Notes: generated by a model not told the origin, from the sequence alone. A DNA stretch of 64,000 nucleotides from Streptococcus sanguinis (GCF_019929225.1 NZ_JAHZPA010000001.1:762805-826804), one strand, 5' to 3'; shown: positions 1 through 9,440, counted from the stretch's first letter. Made by a program: numbers and translations.

Positions 1-704
1 TAGTCAAACTGATTGACTAAGAAAGTCACCAAGACCATAAACACGATACTAATAGCAATACCTGCTTTAGATAGCTTTTTGCCCAGCAACTCATACCCTT
101 TGATAGTACAGTAACCCATGGCCAACCCTCCAGCAACAGCCACATAGTTCATCTGCGCAATCAACAAGATCACCGCTCCTCCAATGACACTTCCGACAAA
201 AGCACCGACAATACCACCAACGATACTTTCTTTTTGATTATCATAGGTCTGATTTTCCAGCGAAAGACCTGAACTCAGACTTTCAAAGCTTTGTCGTGAC
301 AAAATCAGGATATTTCCTCCCAATTGATAGACATCAATCTGTCCAGGCTCACCACTCTGTTCACAAACATTTACAAAGCCTCTTTCCTTGAAAAAGACAA
401 GTGCTTCTTGAACAGCTTGCGCAAGATCTTGATTGGTTTTGGCTTTAGCATAAAGTACTAGCTTGTAGTGATTCAGTTGGCTACTGGTTAGAACCTCTGA
501 GTTTTTAATCAAATCATCAAAGGCATTTGGCGCAGTAAAAGCATCACCAGCCTTAACAGAAAAACAAATCCTATATTGCTTTCTTTGCTCTGTGGGCTCA
601 ATATAGAGCGTGTAACCTTCTATCTGTCCGAAGACAAGAGACGAAAATTCATCAAACTGTAAGCCTAGCTCACTCGCCAGAGCCTGTAATTCTAAATGAT
701 CCAT
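1..704 (-). CDS. Membrane protein of unknown function (partial, C-terminus beyond the window)
   Basis: The gene opens with ATG at 704 and reads without a stop to the window edge, giving the first 234 residues. The first 150 or so residues are soluble, starting MDHLELQALASELG. After them come hydrophobic glycine-rich stretches (around IVGGIVGAFVGSVIGG and MNYVAVAGGLAMGY) and another segment near AISIVFMVLVTFLVNQ, so at least two or three membrane helices are present. An AAAGGAGG ribosome site lies about 12 bases upstream, a slightly long spacing, but no nearer start codon is available. I do not recognise the family. Its own extended -10 promoter is seen upstream, separate from thrB. Confidence 0.75.
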   Translation of the reverse strand, partial: MDHLELQALASELGLQFDEFSSLVFGQIEGYTLYIEPTEQRKQYRICFSVKAGDAFTAPNAFDDLIKNSEVLTSSQLNHYKLVLYAKAKTNQDLAQAVQEALVFFKERGFVNVCEQSGEPGQIDVYQLGGNILILSRQSFESLSSGLSLENQTYDNQKESIVGGIVGAFVGSVIGGAVILLIAQMNYVAVAGGLAMGYCTIKGYELLGKKLSKAGIAISIVFMVLVTFLVNQFD

Positions 705-735
705 AAAGTGAATTATCCTCCTTTAAGCTAGACCC

Positions 736-744
736 ATTATAGCA
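736..744 (-). promoter_or_regulatory. Extended -10 promoter of the partial membrane-protein gene
   Basis: The minus strand reads TGCTATAAT, a perfect extended -10, about 30 bases upstream of the start codon at 704. Confidence 0.6.
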
Positions 745-804
745 CAGTTAGGTATAAAAAGATAGGGATATCAACTCCTTCTATTGTGTACGCGTTCCTA
801 GAAA

Positions 805-833
805 AGAAAAAAGAGGCTCATAGAAAACCTCTT
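805..833 (-). terminator. Intrinsic terminator after thrB
   Basis: On the minus strand an AAGAGG / CCTCTT stem is followed by a run of T (complement of the A-run at 805-812), directly after the thrB stop codon. Confidence 0.6.
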
Positions 834-839
834 GATGAT

Positions 840-1706
840 TTATCTTTCTACCCGGACACCCTCAGTATCCACCTGAAGCCGGAAGATTTGCCCCTTGAAA
901 TTCTGTTTTTGCAGAAGCTGATAAATCTTCTCTGTCTTGTGCTTAGGCGATAAGACCATAACAGTCGGTCCCGCTCCTGAGATATAGGTTGCATAAGAGC
1001 CATTTTTTCTGGCTAAGAACTTAATATCTGAAAATTCCTTGATTAAAGGTTGACGGTATTTTTCGTGGAACAAATCAGACTCGATAGCCCGACCAGCGAT
1101 TTTCATATCACCTTTTAAAAGAGCTGCAATCGCAACATTGGCAATGGAGCTAGCTGCAACAGCTTCCTTGTAAGAAAGCCGATTTGGTAAGACTTGGCGG
1201 CTCTCAACCGTCCGAAGCTCATAGTCTGGGATATAGGCGATGAAGTCTGCGTCCGGAAAGTCCGCTACCACAGCAGACACCTGATTTCTAGATGAGCTAG
1301 ATACGACCAAATTACCATAAATCGCTGGCGCAACATTGTCAGGATGACCTTCAATCTTTGTAGCAATTTTTAGCTTCTGATAATCCGACAAATTAAGGTG
1401 AGCTAGCTGGTTTGCCAATTCAATCCCAGCCACAATGACTGAGCTAGAAGATCCAAGCCCGCGAGCCAATGGAATATCACTGGTCATTTTTAAACGACGC
1501 GGCTGAATATCTGGAGCTAACTGCAGGGCAATCTTAACCAGTAAATTACGCCGATCCTTAGGAATTCTCGGATTGAGGTCGTGCTCAATCACCCACTCCT
1601 GACTTTCTTCCAAGACTTCAATTTCCAGATATTTTGACAAGGCTAACCCAACGGAGTCAAAGCCAGGACCGATATTGGCACTGGTCGCTGGTACAATAAT
1701 TTTCAT
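840..1706 (-). CDS. thrB: Homoserine kinase
   Basis: ThrB phosphorylates homoserine with ATP, the penultimate step of threonine synthesis, in the cytoplasm. The 288-residue protein has the GHMP-kinase hallmarks: an N-terminal [16 protein letters not shown] motif, the ATP-binding loop [12 protein letters not shown] near residues 80-91, and a C-terminal [10 protein letters not shown] motif. The length is normal for Gram-positive ThrB. The start is ATG at 1706, preceded by AGGAG that sits inside the end of hom. The hom stop is only one base away, so the two genes form an operon (hom then thrB) and are probably translationally coupled. A terminator follows at 805-833. Confidence 0.95.
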   Translation of the reverse strand: MKIIVPATSANIGPGFDSVGLALSKYLEIEVLEESQEWVIEHDLNPRIPKDRRNLLVKIALQLAPDIQPRRLKMTSDIPLARGLGSSSSVIVAGIELANQLAHLNLSDYQKLKIATKIEGHPDNVAPAIYGNLVVSSSSRNQVSAVVADFPDADFIAYIPDYELRTVESRQVLPNRLSYKEAVAASSIANVAIAALLKGDMKIAGRAIESDLFHEKYRQPLIKEFSDIKFLARKNGSYATYISGAGPTVMVLSPKHKTEKIYQLLQKQNFKGQIFRLQVDTEGVRVER

Positions 1707-1707
1707 C

Positions 1708-2994
1708 TTAATCTCCTAATACTTTGAAGGTATTGAGCAAGTCAAACTCAGCAACTTCTTTGAGCTTAGTAGTGACATTTTCCAGCTGTGTCTTGCTGAC
1801 AGCATGGGTAATAATCACCACGCGAGCCTTCTCACCATCTGTACCTTCCTGCAGAATCTGCTTAAAGGAAATATCCTCAGCATTGAAAATCTCTGCCAAA
1901 TGCAGAACTTGACCTTTAGAGTCAGGTGCCAAGATAGAGAAGTAATAGCTGCTCTTCACATCTTCTGGCTTAGCTAGCACAAGCTCACGGCTGAATTCAT
2001 TAAAGGCCTTGCCAACTGTTCCATCATTCAAACGGCGACTGATGCGGACAATATCTGCCACAACACTAGTTGCAGTTGGTTTTTGACCAGCTCCCGGTCC
2101 GTAGTACATAGACTCTCCGATACCGATGGATTCGACAAAGACGGCGTTCATCACCCCATTAACACTAGCCAGCGGATGCGCTTTTGGCAGAAAAGTTGGA
2201 GCTACTTCTGCTGCAATCCCCGATGCTGTTTCTTCGATAGAACCTACCAGCTTGACTACATAGCCCAGATCTTGAGCAACAGCCACATCCTCTGGTGTGA
2301 TATTTCGAATTCCCTGATGGCCCACATCTTCAAATTTAACATTCATACCAAAGGCGAACTGGGTAAGAATCACCATCTTGTAAGCCGCATCAATGCCATC
2401 TACGTCATTGGTTGGGTCGCTTTCAGCAAAGCCAAGGCGTTGTGCTTCAGCAAGAGCGTCTTCATAAGACCAACCCTCTTCCACCATCTTGGTCATCATA
2501 AAGTTAGAGGTCCCATTAACCACACCCAAGATACGAGTGATTTTGTCAGAAGCCAATGAATTAACCAAGGTACGGAGGATTGGAATTCCACCGGCAACAG
2601 CTGCTTCATAATAGAGAGCTACATTTTGCTTTTGAGCAATTTCCAGCAACTCTGCTCCGTGAACAGCCAGCAAGTCCTTATTGGCCGTTACCACATGTTT
2701 GCCAGCTTCAAGTGCACGAGTGATAAACGTTTTCGCTGGCTCGATTCGTCCCATCAATTCTACAACGATAGTAATCTCAGGATCCTTCAGAATTTCTTCA
2801 ACATTTGTGACAAAGTTAAAGTTATTTCCAGCTGCTAAATGATGCTCTTTTTCAGCATCATCTTTTACCAAGACTTTAGCAACCTCTATCTCTGAATGAG
2901 CTGCTTGAACGATTTTTTCTCCGTTTTCTTTCAGCAAAAAAGGCACACCGCTGGCCACTGTTCCAAAACCAAGTAAAGCTATTTTAATAGACAT
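1708..2994 (-). CDS. hom: Homoserine dehydrogenase
   Basis: Hom reduces aspartate semialdehyde to homoserine, the branch point for threonine and methionine. The 428-residue protein has an N-terminal nucleotide-binding motif ([13 protein letters not shown]), the conserved [11 protein letters not shown] segment, a catalytic core with [14 protein letters not shown] and [14 protein letters not shown], and a C-terminal ACT-like domain (about residues 350-428) that normally gives feedback control by threonine. The ATG at 2994 follows AAGGAG. It is the first gene of the hom-thrB operon and has its own promoter at 3029-3057. Confidence 0.95.
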   Translation of the reverse strand: MSIKIALLGFGTVASGVPFLLKENGEKIVQAAHSEIEVAKVLVKDDAEKEHHLAAGNNFNFVTNVEEILKDPEITIVVELMGRIEPAKTFITRALEAGKHVVTANKDLLAVHGAELLEIAQKQNVALYYEAAVAGGIPILRTLVNSLASDKITRILGVVNGTSNFMMTKMVEEGWSYEDALAEAQRLGFAESDPTNDVDGIDAAYKMVILTQFAFGMNVKFEDVGHQGIRNITPEDVAVAQDLGYVVKLVGSIEETASGIAAEVAPTFLPKAHPLASVNGVMNAVFVESIGIGESMYYGPGAGQKPTATSVVADIVRISRRLNDGTVGKAFNEFSRELVLAKPEDVKSSYYFSILAPDSKGQVLHLAEIFNAEDISFKQILQEGTDGEKARVVIITHAVSKTQLENVTTKLKEVAEFDLLNTFKVLGD

Positions 2995-3028
2995 GAAGCA
3001 CTCCTTGAAAATTTCTTGTATAAAAAAT

Positions 3029-3057
3029 ATTATAACAAAATTATATAAAAATGCCTA
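3029..3057 (-). promoter_or_regulatory. Promoter of hom-thrB
   Basis: On the minus strand TAGGCA (3057-3052), a 17-base spacer and a perfect TATAAT (3034-3029) stand 35 bases before the hom start. Confidence 0.6.
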
Positions 3058-3075
3058 CAAAACTACTTCTTTATT

Positions 3076-3084
3076 TGTTATAAT
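3076..3084 (+). promoter_or_regulatory. Extended -10 promoter of the polysaccharide deacetylase gene
   Basis: TGTTATAAT, an extended -10, lies about 50 bases before the deacetylase start, back to back with the hom promoter. Confidence 0.6.
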
Positions 3085-3134
3085 AGATGTAAATTTCCGC
3101 AAGGAATTGTAATTTTTTTAAAAAAGGAGATATT

Positions 3135-4100
3135 ATGACAGGAAAACATAGAGGAAATCGCATGCAGCAACGCAAAGCTAGGAAAAGAGCTATTTTGCTT
3201 TCTTTAACAAGTTTATTACTTTTTCTTGTCCTGATTGTAGGTGGCTTTTCTTTACTAGCCAAGCTACAGAACTCGCACAACCAAAAAGAAGCTAATAACG
3301 TGTCAACGAACCAAGTCAATACTTCATCTAAAACTTCGTCAGCACCGACTCGGGAAAAAAAGACGACTTCGGATGACAGTAGCAAAGACAAGATCAAATG
3401 GGTTAAGCAAGACCAACCAGTTCAAGTACCTATCTTGATGTATCATGCTATTCACATCATGGATCCATCAGAAGCAGCTAACGCCGGTTTGATTGTGGAC
3501 CCAGCCACATTTGAAAGTCATCTGAAAGCCTTGAAAGACGCAGGCTACTATCCACTAACACCAGCAGAAGCATACAAGGTACTGACGGAAAATGTCCTAC
3601 CAGAAAACAAAAAAGTCGTCTGGCTGACCTTCGATGATAGTTTAAGGGATTTCTATACTAATGCCTTTCCACTTCTCCAGAAATATGACATGAAAGCAAC
3701 CAATAATGTCATTACTGGATTTGTTCAAGCGGGTCGTGAAGATATGCTGACGCTAGATGAGATAAAGGAAATGAAGGACAAAGGCATGTCTTTTGAAGAT
3801 CACACCGTCAACCATCCTGACCTCTCAGCGACTGCAGAAGACCAACAAAAAATTGAGTTAAAAGACTCCAAGTCTTACTTGGACAAAGAACTGTCTCAAA
3901 CCACAACAACCGTTGCCTATCCATCTGGACGATACAGTGATGCAACCTTGCAGATTGCTGAAAGCCTTGGTTATAAAATGGGACTGACAACCAATAACGG
4001 ACTAGCTTCCTTATCTAATGGCTTGCTCACACTTAACCGAGTACGCGTTAATCCAACCACCACTGCAGAAGACCTGCTAAATGAAATCGCAACAAACTAA
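3135..4100 (+). CDS. Membrane-anchored polysaccharide deacetylase (CE4/NodB family)
   Basis: The 321-residue protein has a basic N-terminus, one membrane helix (about residues 22-45), a Ser/Thr/Lys-rich linker and a NodB domain on the outer face. Catalytic motifs can be seen: LTFDDS (the Asp-Asp motif), DHTVNHPDLS (the metal-binding H-S/T-x-x-H motif) and YPSGRYS. CE4 enzymes remove N- or O-acetyl groups from peptidoglycan or other surface glycans; the substrate here cannot be told from sequence. It is shorter than pneumococcal PgdA and lacks that protein's long N-terminal region, so it is probably a different subfamily. The start ATG follows AAGGAG. It is monocistronic, with its own promoter and a strong terminator. 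Confidence 0.85.
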   Translation: MTGKHRGNRMQQRKARKRAILLSLTSLLLFLVLIVGGFSLLAKLQNSHNQKEANNVSTNQVNTSSKTSSAPTREKKTTSDDSSKDKIKWVKQDQPVQVPILMYHAIHIMDPSEAANAGLIVDPATFESHLKALKDAGYYPLTPAEAYKVLTENVLPENKKVVWLTFDDSLRDFYTNAFPLLQKYDMKATNNVITGFVQAGREDMLTLDEIKEMKDKGMSFEDHTVNHPDLSATAEDQQKIELKDSKSYLDKELSQTTTTVAYPSGRYSDATLQIAESLGYKMGLTTNNGLASLSNGLLTLNRVRVNPTTTAEDLLNEIATN

Positions 4101-4104
4101 TCTT

Positions 4105-4136
4105 AAAAAGCCTGCTTCACCTGAAGCAGGCTTTTT
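4105..4136 (+). terminator. Intrinsic terminator of the deacetylase gene
   Basis: A GC-rich stem (AAGCCTGCTTCA pairing with TGAAGCAGGCTT) with a tiny loop is followed by TTTTT, starting four bases after the stop codon. Confidence 0.9.
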
Positions 4137-4169
4137 CTATTCCTATGATTATAGCTTCTTTCAAACACC

Positions 4170-4197
4170 AAAAACACCAGCTCCAAAGAACTGGTGT
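4170..4197 (-). terminator. Intrinsic terminator of the nucleoside operon
   Basis: On the minus strand ACACCAG pairs with CTGGTGT and TTTTT follows. It is six bases beyond the last permease stop codon. Confidence 0.75.
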
Positions 4198-4203
4198 AAA
4201 GGT

Positions 4204-5160
4204 TTATTTAGACTTGATATAGTTGATACCATCCGCTTTCGGAGCAACAGCTTTACCAAAGAATGCCGCAAGGACTACAATCGTCAATACATATGGCGCA
4301 ATCTGTAGATAAACCGTTGGAACACTTGAAAGCAATGGCAACTGGTTCCCGATAACCGCCAAACTTTGGGAAGCTCCAAAGAAGAGACTCGCCAGCATAG
4401 CTCCGATAGGACTCCATTTACCAAAAATCATAGCTGCCAAGGCGATAAATCCTGGACCTACGATAGTTGTCACAGCAAAGTTAACCGAGATTGACTGAGC
4501 ATAAATAGCTCCACCAATACCACCGAGCAGACCAGAGATCATGACACCGCAATAACGCATGAGATAAACATTGATTCCCAAGGTATCTGCCGCCTGCGGA
4601 TGCTCTCCGACTGAGCGAAGACGCAGTCCGAATTTGGTCTTAAACATGATAAACCAAGCAAGGAAAGAGAAAGCAATAGCAAGGTAACCAACCAAGCTTG
4701 TATGCTTGAAGAAAATGTCTCCCAAGACTGGAATATCAGACAGAACAGGGAAATTAAACTTCCCGAATGAACGCTGAATGTTATCTGTTTGTCCCTTGTT
4801 ATAAATAGCTTTAACAAGGAAAATTGCCAAGGCTGGCGCCAGCAAGTTCAGCACTGTACCACTCACAACGTGGTCCGCACGGAAGGTAATGGTCGCAACA
4901 GCATGGATAAGAGAGAAGACAACTCCGACCAAACCAGCAGCAATCAATGAAAGCCACGGAGTCGCACTACCAAAACTCTTCTCGAAAGTCAGGTTAAAGA
5001 GAACGCCTGTAAAAGCCCCCATAACCATGATTCCTTCCAAGCCGACATTAACCACACCAGCGTGTTCAGAGTAAGCCCCGCCAATACTTGTGAAAATCAA
5101 GGGAGCCGCATAAATCAGCATAGATGATACTAATAAACTTAATACCGTTACAATATTCAT
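4204..5160 (-). CDS. Nucleoside ABC transporter, permease 2 (NupQ/YufQ-like)
   Basis: A 318-residue, very hydrophobic protein of the BPD_transp_2 family with about eight to ten membrane helices. It carries the family stretches SIGGAYSEHAGVVNVGLEGI near residue 26 and LRSVGEHPQAADTLGINV in the cytoplasmic loop. With the other permease, the ATPase and the lipoprotein encoded upstream it should form a nucleoside importer like NupNOPQ of Bacillus subtilis. It is the last gene of the operon, one base after the first permease gene, and is followed by a terminator. The exact nucleosides carried cannot be read from the sequence, but the neighbours (pdp, deoC, cdd) point to pyrimidine and deoxyribonucleosides. 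Confidence 0.88.
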   Translation of the reverse strand: MNIVTVLSLLVSSMLIYAAPLIFTSIGGAYSEHAGVVNVGLEGIMVMGAFTGVLFNLTFEKSFGSATPWLSLIAAGLVGVVFSLIHAVATITFRADHVVSGTVLNLLAPALAIFLVKAIYNKGQTDNIQRSFGKFNFPVLSDIPVLGDIFFKHTSLVGYLAIAFSFLAWFIMFKTKFGLRLRSVGEHPQAADTLGINVYLMRYCGVMISGLLGGIGGAIYAQSISVNFAVTTIVGPGFIALAAMIFGKWSPIGAMLASLFFGASQSLAVIGNQLPLLSSVPTVYLQIAPYVLTIVVLAAFFGKAVAPKADGINYIKSK

Positions 5161-5161
5161 C

Positions 5162-6256
5162 CTAGTTTCCCTCCTTCACTTTTTTAGCTTCTTGGCGACG
5201 ATTTTTAAGGAAATCAAAGATAGTCATACCTGTCATACGCTCAATCAGATAGTGGGCGCTGACAAAGAAGATAATAGAAGCTGTTACGATGTTTACAAGT
5301 TCTGTTGGAATCTGAGCCACGTTCATACCTGGAGCACCAACACTCAGAACCGCAAAGAGGAAGGCTGCAAAGAGGATTCCAATTGGAGAATTGGCTGCCA
5401 AGAGACTTACCGCCATACCATTGAAACCAACACTCAAGGAACTTCCTTGAACAAAGACATTCTGATAAGTTCCAAGTCCTTCTACTACTCCTCCAAGTCC
5501 TGCAAGAGCACCTGAAATAATCATAGATACGATAATAGTACGCTTAGATGACATCCCTGCATATTCAGATGCATTTGGATTAAGCCCTACAGCACGAATT
5601 TCAAAACCAAGTGTTGTTTTCTTAAGCAAATACCAAATAACCACTACTGCAATCAAGGCAAAGAAGATACCGATATTCATACGAGAGTTAGATGTAAGAC
5701 TTCTCAACCACTCTGTTTGATAAATCGCATTTGCACTGACACGCTTACTAGAGTCAACACTCTGCATCACAGATTCTGGGAAACTATGAATAAGGGCATT
5801 TCCAACAAAAAGAACAATATAGTTCATCATAATGGTTACGATGACTTCACTCGTTCCCAGATAAGCACGCAGAATTCCTGGAATAGATCCGATAATACCA
5901 CCAGCTACTGCTGCAATGACTACAGTCGCCAATAACATCAGTGGACGAGGTAAATTTGGGAAGGAAAGTGCAAACCAGCCAGCCATAATCCAGCCGGCCA
6001 AAGCCTGTCCTGGAAGCCCAACATTAAAGAATCCAGCACGGCTAGCTACAGCAAAGCCCAAACCAATGAGAATCAGAGGTCCCATCGCACGAGAAATCTC
6101 ACCCAAACTTCTCAAAGAACCAAAAGCTGTTTTAAAGAGGGATTCATACCCCCAGATAGCATCATAACCAAAGATGGCCATGACAACCGCTCCCAATAAA
6201 ATCCCTAGAAGAACTGAGATTAAAGGAACTGCAATCTGTTGTGTTTTTTTAGACAT
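5162..6256 (-). CDS. Nucleoside ABC transporter, permease 1 (NupP/YufP-like)
   Basis: A BPD_transp_2 family permease of 364 residues from the chosen start, with many membrane helices and the family motifs SRAGFFNVGLPGQ and IRAVGLNPNASEYAGM. An upstream GTG or TTG-type start would add 15 residues, but ATG at 6256 has an AAGGGAG ribosome site at proper distance and begins MSKKTQQ, a typical polar leader before the first helix. This start overlaps the end of the ATPase gene by 8 bases (ATGTCTAA), so translation is coupled. It pairs with the second permease to form the membrane channel of the nucleoside importer. Confidence 0.88.
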   Translation of the reverse strand: MSKKTQQIAVPLISVLLGILLGAVVMAIFGYDAIWGYESLFKTAFGSLRSLGEISRAMGPLILIGLGFAVASRAGFFNVGLPGQALAGWIMAGWFALSFPNLPRPLMLLATVVIAAVAGGIIGSIPGILRAYLGTSEVIVTIMMNYIVLFVGNALIHSFPESVMQSVDSSKRVSANAIYQTEWLRSLTSNSRMNIGIFFALIAVVVIWYLLKKTTLGFEIRAVGLNPNASEYAGMSSKRTIIVSMIISGALAGLGGVVEGLGTYQNVFVQGSSLSVGFNGMAVSLLAANSPIGILFAAFLFAVLSVGAPGMNVAQIPTELVNIVTASIIFFVSAHYLIERMTGMTIFDFLKNRRQEAKKVKEGN

Positions 6257-7784
6257 TTGAAGCTCCCTTCTGAATCTTACCACCGGCCATGAGAATACCA
6301 AGCTCTTGCTTATTAGTTTCCTCTGGAGTTACAATTCCCTGAATCTTACCATCGTGGATAACGGCGATTCTATCAGAAACATTGAGGATTTCGTCTAGCT
6401 CAAAGCTAACAACGAGGACAGCCTTGCCTTGAGTCCGCGCTTCAATCAAGCGTTTATGAATGTATTCAATAGCTCCCACGTCAAGTCCGCGAGTTGGCTG
6501 ACTGACAATCAGAAGGTCTGGATCACGGTCCACTTCCCGAGCAATGATAGCTTTCTGTTGGTTTCCTCCTGAAAGAGCTGAAGCAGGTACATATTCACTA
6601 GCCGCCCGAACATCAAATTCATCCATCAACTTGCGTGCGTAAGAATAAATGTTACCGTAGTTCAGGATTCCATTTTTACTGAGCGGTTCTTTATAGTAAG
6701 TCTGCAGAGCAATATTTTCAGAAATGGACATTGCCAGGACCAAACCATCACGGTGACGGTCTTCAGGAACATGGCTGACTTTCATTTCAGTTATCTGCCG
6801 CGGCTGCTTACCAATAATAGACTGGTTCTTAATTGTAATCTCGCCAGAGCTAGCCTTTCTAAGACCTGTAATAGCCTGAATCAGCTCAGTTTGACCATTG
6901 CCGTCAATCCCAGCAATACCAACAATCTCACCAGCACGGACATCAAGAGAAAGGCCCTTAACAGCCGGAACACCACGGTTTTCTTCAACAACAAGATCTT
7001 TAATTGATAAGACAGTTTCTTGAGGATTAGCAGGCTCTTTCGCAGTCTTGAAGGAAACAGCACGTCCCACCATCATTTCGGCCAAATCTTGGTTAGTTGC
7101 ACCAGCGATTTCAACTGTTTCAATGGATTTTCCGCGACGAATAACCGTTACTCGGTCAGAAACTGCCCGAATCTCATCCAACTTGTGAGTGATAAGAATG
7201 ATAGACTTTCCTTCTTTGACCAGATTCTTCATGATTTTCATCAATTCATCGATCTCAGCTGGCGTCAGAACGGCTGTCGGCTCGTCAAAGATGAGAATGT
7301 CCGCCCCACGATAAAGAGTTTTCAGAATCTCAACCCGCTGCTGGGCACCGACAGAAATATCTTCAATCTTAGCAGATGGATCAACTGCCAAGCCGTATTT
7401 CTCAGAAAGTTCCTTAATTTCTTTAGTGGCACCTTTCAAGTCCAACACACCATTTTTTGTGATTTCACTTCCAAGGATGATATTTTCAGCGACAGTAAAT
7501 GCTTCAACAAGCATAAAGTGCTGGTGCACCATCCCGATACCAAGTGAGGCCGCCTTTGATGGAGAGTCCAGTTTAACTGACTTTCCATTCACTACAATCT
7601 CACCGCTGGTCGGCTCAAGCAGGCCAGCCAGCATATTCATCAAGGTTGACTTGCCGGCACCATTTTCTCCCAAAAGAGCGTGAATTTCACCTTTTCTGAG
7701 TTCCAAATTGATTTTATCATTGGCAACAAATTCACCAAAAATCTTGGTAATTTCTCGCATTTCAATGACATTTTCATGTGTCAT
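6249..7784 (-). CDS. Nucleoside ABC transporter, ATP-binding protein (NupO/YufO-like)
   Basis: A 511-residue tandem ATPase with two ABC domains in one chain, the arrangement of sugar and nucleoside importers. The first half has Walker A GENGAGKST, a degenerate signature ISVGAQQRVEI and Walker B LIFDEPTAVL. The second half has GIDGNGQTE as an altered Walker A, signature LSGGNQQK and LIVSQPTRGLD, so the second site looks catalytically weak, as is usual in this family. It follows the lipoprotein gene across about 140 bases that contain a terminator and a second hairpin, and it overlaps the first permease gene by 8 bases. Confidence 0.9.
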   Translation of the reverse strand: MTHENVIEMREITKIFGEFVANDKINLELRKGEIHALLGENGAGKSTLMNMLAGLLEPTSGEIVVNGKSVKLDSPSKAASLGIGMVHQHFMLVEAFTVAENIILGSEITKNGVLDLKGATKEIKELSEKYGLAVDPSAKIEDISVGAQQRVEILKTLYRGADILIFDEPTAVLTPAEIDELMKIMKNLVKEGKSIILITHKLDEIRAVSDRVTVIRRGKSIETVEIAGATNQDLAEMMVGRAVSFKTAKEPANPQETVLSIKDLVVEENRGVPAVKGLSLDVRAGEIVGIAGIDGNGQTELIQAITGLRKASSGEITIKNQSIIGKQPRQITEMKVSHVPEDRHRDGLVLAMSISENIALQTYYKEPLSKNGILNYGNIYSYARKLMDEFDVRAASEYVPASALSGGNQQKAIIAREVDRDPDLLIVSQPTRGLDVGAIEYIHKRLIEARTQGKAVLVVSFELDEILNVSDRIAVIHDGKIQGIVTPEETNKQELGILMAGGKIQKGASNV

Positions 7785-7818
7785 GGCTCTTTCCTTTCCA
7801 GAATTTCATTTTATTTCA

Positions 7819-7859
7819 ATAAAATTTACTAGCACAGCCAGTGCTAATAAATTCTATTG
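7819..7859 (-). other. Long imperfect hairpin in the mRNA leader of the nucleoside ATPase gene
   Basis: An inner perfect stem TAGCAC / GTGCTA (7830-7846) is extended by a nearly complementary A/T-rich outer stem (AATAAAATTTA against TAAATTCTATT). It lies between the lipoprotein terminator and the ATPase ribosome site. It could act as a second terminator, an mRNA 5' end stabiliser or a processing site; none of these is shown. Confidence 0.5.
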
Positions 7860-7880
7860 ACACAAAGGCGTCTCAATTTC

Positions 7881-7912
7881 AAAAAGAAGCGACCCTACAC
7901 GGTCGGATCGCT
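7881..7912 (-). terminator. Internal terminator after the nucleoside-binding lipoprotein gene
   Basis: On the minus strand AGCGATCCGACC folds back on GGGTCGCT (an imperfect stem) and TCTTTTT follows, 12 bases after the lipoprotein stop. Since the ATPase and permease genes lie downstream, it should act as a partial (leaky) terminator. Confidence 0.65.
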
Positions 7913-7923
7913 CTTAAATTGTT

Positions 7924-8979
7924 TTATTTGTCAGGAACAGTGATGCTGCCGTCAAGGATTTTTGCTTTCGCTTCTTCAACGGCTTTTTTCGCATCTTCTG
8001 ACAGGTTTGTAGTTGTCAAGTCAACTCCACCGTCTTTCAGACCGAAGGTTGTAGTTTTACCGCCTGGGAATTTACCTTTAGCAGTTTGGTTAGCAATGTC
8101 TTGGACAGTCTTACCAACTTGTTTCAAGCTTGATGCCAAAACAAAGTTAGATTCTTTACCATCTTTAGACTTGTATTTACCTTCTTCAGTTTGATCACGG
8201 TCAACACCGAGTACCCAAACTTTTTCATCTTCATTTCTTGTTTCGTTGATTGACTTAGCTTCGTTAAATACTCCAGCACCAGTTCCACCAGCAACTTGGT
8301 AAACCACGTCTGCACCTGCAGCATATTGAGCAGCAGCAATTGTTTTACCTTTAGCAGCATCACCAAATGAGCCAGCATAGTCTACTTGAATCTTGATCGA
8401 CGGGTCAACTGATTTCACGCCAGCTTCGAAACCTTTTTCAAAACGTGTGATAACAGCGCCTTCTATACCACCTATGAAACCAACTTGTTTTGTCTTAGTA
8501 GTTTTTGCAGCAGCAACACCAGCAAGGTAAGCAGCTTCATTGTCAGCAAAAATAGCTGAAGCAACATTCTCTTTTCCTTCGATAACATCATCGACAATAA
8601 CATAATTGATGTCTGTGTTATCTTGGGCAGCAGATTCAACCGCATCACGAAGGGCAAATCCGATACCATATACTAAATTATAACCATCCGTAGCAGCTTG
8701 GTTCAGGTTATTCGCATATTGAGACTCATCATTAGACTGATAGTAAGTAAAACCGTTATCTTTAGAAAGACCGTTTTCTTTACCCCAAGCTTGCAAACCT
8801 TCCCATGCAGACTGGTTAAATGACTTATCATCAACACCGCCAGTATCAGTTACGATAGCAGCCTTCAAATCAGTTTTCGCGTTTGAAGAATCTGAGCGAG
8901 AAGCACGGTTTCCACATGCAGCAAGTCCGAATGCTGCGACAGTTACTAGACCAAGACCTAGCCATTGTTTTTTGTTCAT
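7924..8979 (-). CDS. Nucleoside-binding lipoprotein of the BMP/PnrA family (ABC transporter)
   Basis: A 351-residue lipoprotein. The signal peptide MNKKQWLGLGLVTVAAFGLA is followed by the lipobox Cys (LAACGN). The mature part matches the BMP family (Treponema TmpC/PnrA, Bacillus NupN), with IVTDTGGVDDKSFNQSAWEG at the mature N-terminus and VVYQVAGGTGAGVFNEA in the second lobe. It should capture nucleosides outside the membrane for the ATPase and permeases encoded next. A start 13 codons upstream is possible, but ATG at 8979 has AGGAGG in place and gives a proper signal peptide. Hairpins on both sides suggest that its mRNA level is set apart from that of its neighbours. Confidence 0.92.
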   Translation of the reverse strand: MNKKQWLGLGLVTVAAFGLAACGNRASRSDSSNAKTDLKAAIVTDTGGVDDKSFNQSAWEGLQAWGKENGLSKDNGFTYYQSNDESQYANNLNQAATDGYNLVYGIGFALRDAVESAAQDNTDINYVIVDDVIEGKENVASAIFADNEAAYLAGVAAAKTTKTKQVGFIGGIEGAVITRFEKGFEAGVKSVDPSIKIQVDYAGSFGDAAKGKTIAAAQYAAGADVVYQVAGGTGAGVFNEAKSINETRNEDEKVWVLGVDRDQTEEGKYKSKDGKESNFVLASSLKQVGKTVQDIANQTAKGKFPGGKTTTFGLKDGGVDLTTTNLSEDAKKAVEEAKAKILDGSITVPDK

Positions 8980-9002
8980 TTCTGAACCTCCTAAATAAGA
9001 TG

Positions 9003-9042
9003 TGCAACACAGTTGCAAGTTTGAGTTTGGTCAGATGACCAA
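9003..9042 (-). other. Two small palindromes between cdd and the lipoprotein gene
   Basis: TGCAAC-ACA-GTTGCA at 9003-9017 and TTGGTCA-GA-TGACCAA at 9027-9042 are both perfect inverted repeats within a 71-base intergenic gap. They lack a T-run, so they look like mRNA processing or stability elements, or operators, rather than terminators. Confidence 0.5.
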
Positions 9043-9050
9043 TAACAGAC

Positions 9051-9440
9051 TTATGTTAAATCTGTAAAAGAATATGGAAGTAATTCCTTGACCGTCATCA
9101 CGACCGTCGATTTATCTTTAGCGACCAAGGTCACTTTTAGATCCTCAGCAAAAAATTCTGCCATTACTTGGCGGCAGGCACCACAGGGGGAAATAGGTTT
9201 TTCCGTCTCACCATAAACAATCAGCTCCTCGAAGTCTAAAGTTCCTTCTGAAACTGCCTTAAATATAGCTGTCCGCTCTCCGCAGTTAGTCAAGCCAAAA
9301 CTGGCATTTTCAACATTAACGCCGGTAAAAACCCGTCCGTCTTTAGCGACTAAAACCGCTCCAATCGGGAAATGAGAATAGGGAACATAAGCATTTTTGC
9401 TTGCTTGGACAGCCAAGTCAATCAACTCAGTAGTCGCCAC
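9051..9440 (-). CDS. cdd: Cytidine deaminase
   Basis: A 129-residue homotetrameric-type cytidine deaminase that converts (deoxy)cytidine to (deoxy)uridine. The zinc and catalytic motifs are clear: CGERTAI (Cys plus the proton-shuttle Glu) near residue 53 and PCGACRQ (two Cys) near residue 88. [13 protein letters not shown] forms the substrate-binding N-terminus. The gene overlaps the end of deoC by 14 bases. In the operon it supplies uridine and deoxyuridine to the pyrimidine phosphorylase encoded upstream. Confidence 0.95.
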   Translation of the reverse strand: MATTELIDLAVQASKNAYVPYSHFPIGAVLVAKDGRVFTGVNVENASFGLTNCGERTAIFKAVSEGTLDFEELIVYGETEKPISPCGACRQVMAEFFAEDLKVTLVAKDKSTVVMTVKELLPYSFTDLT

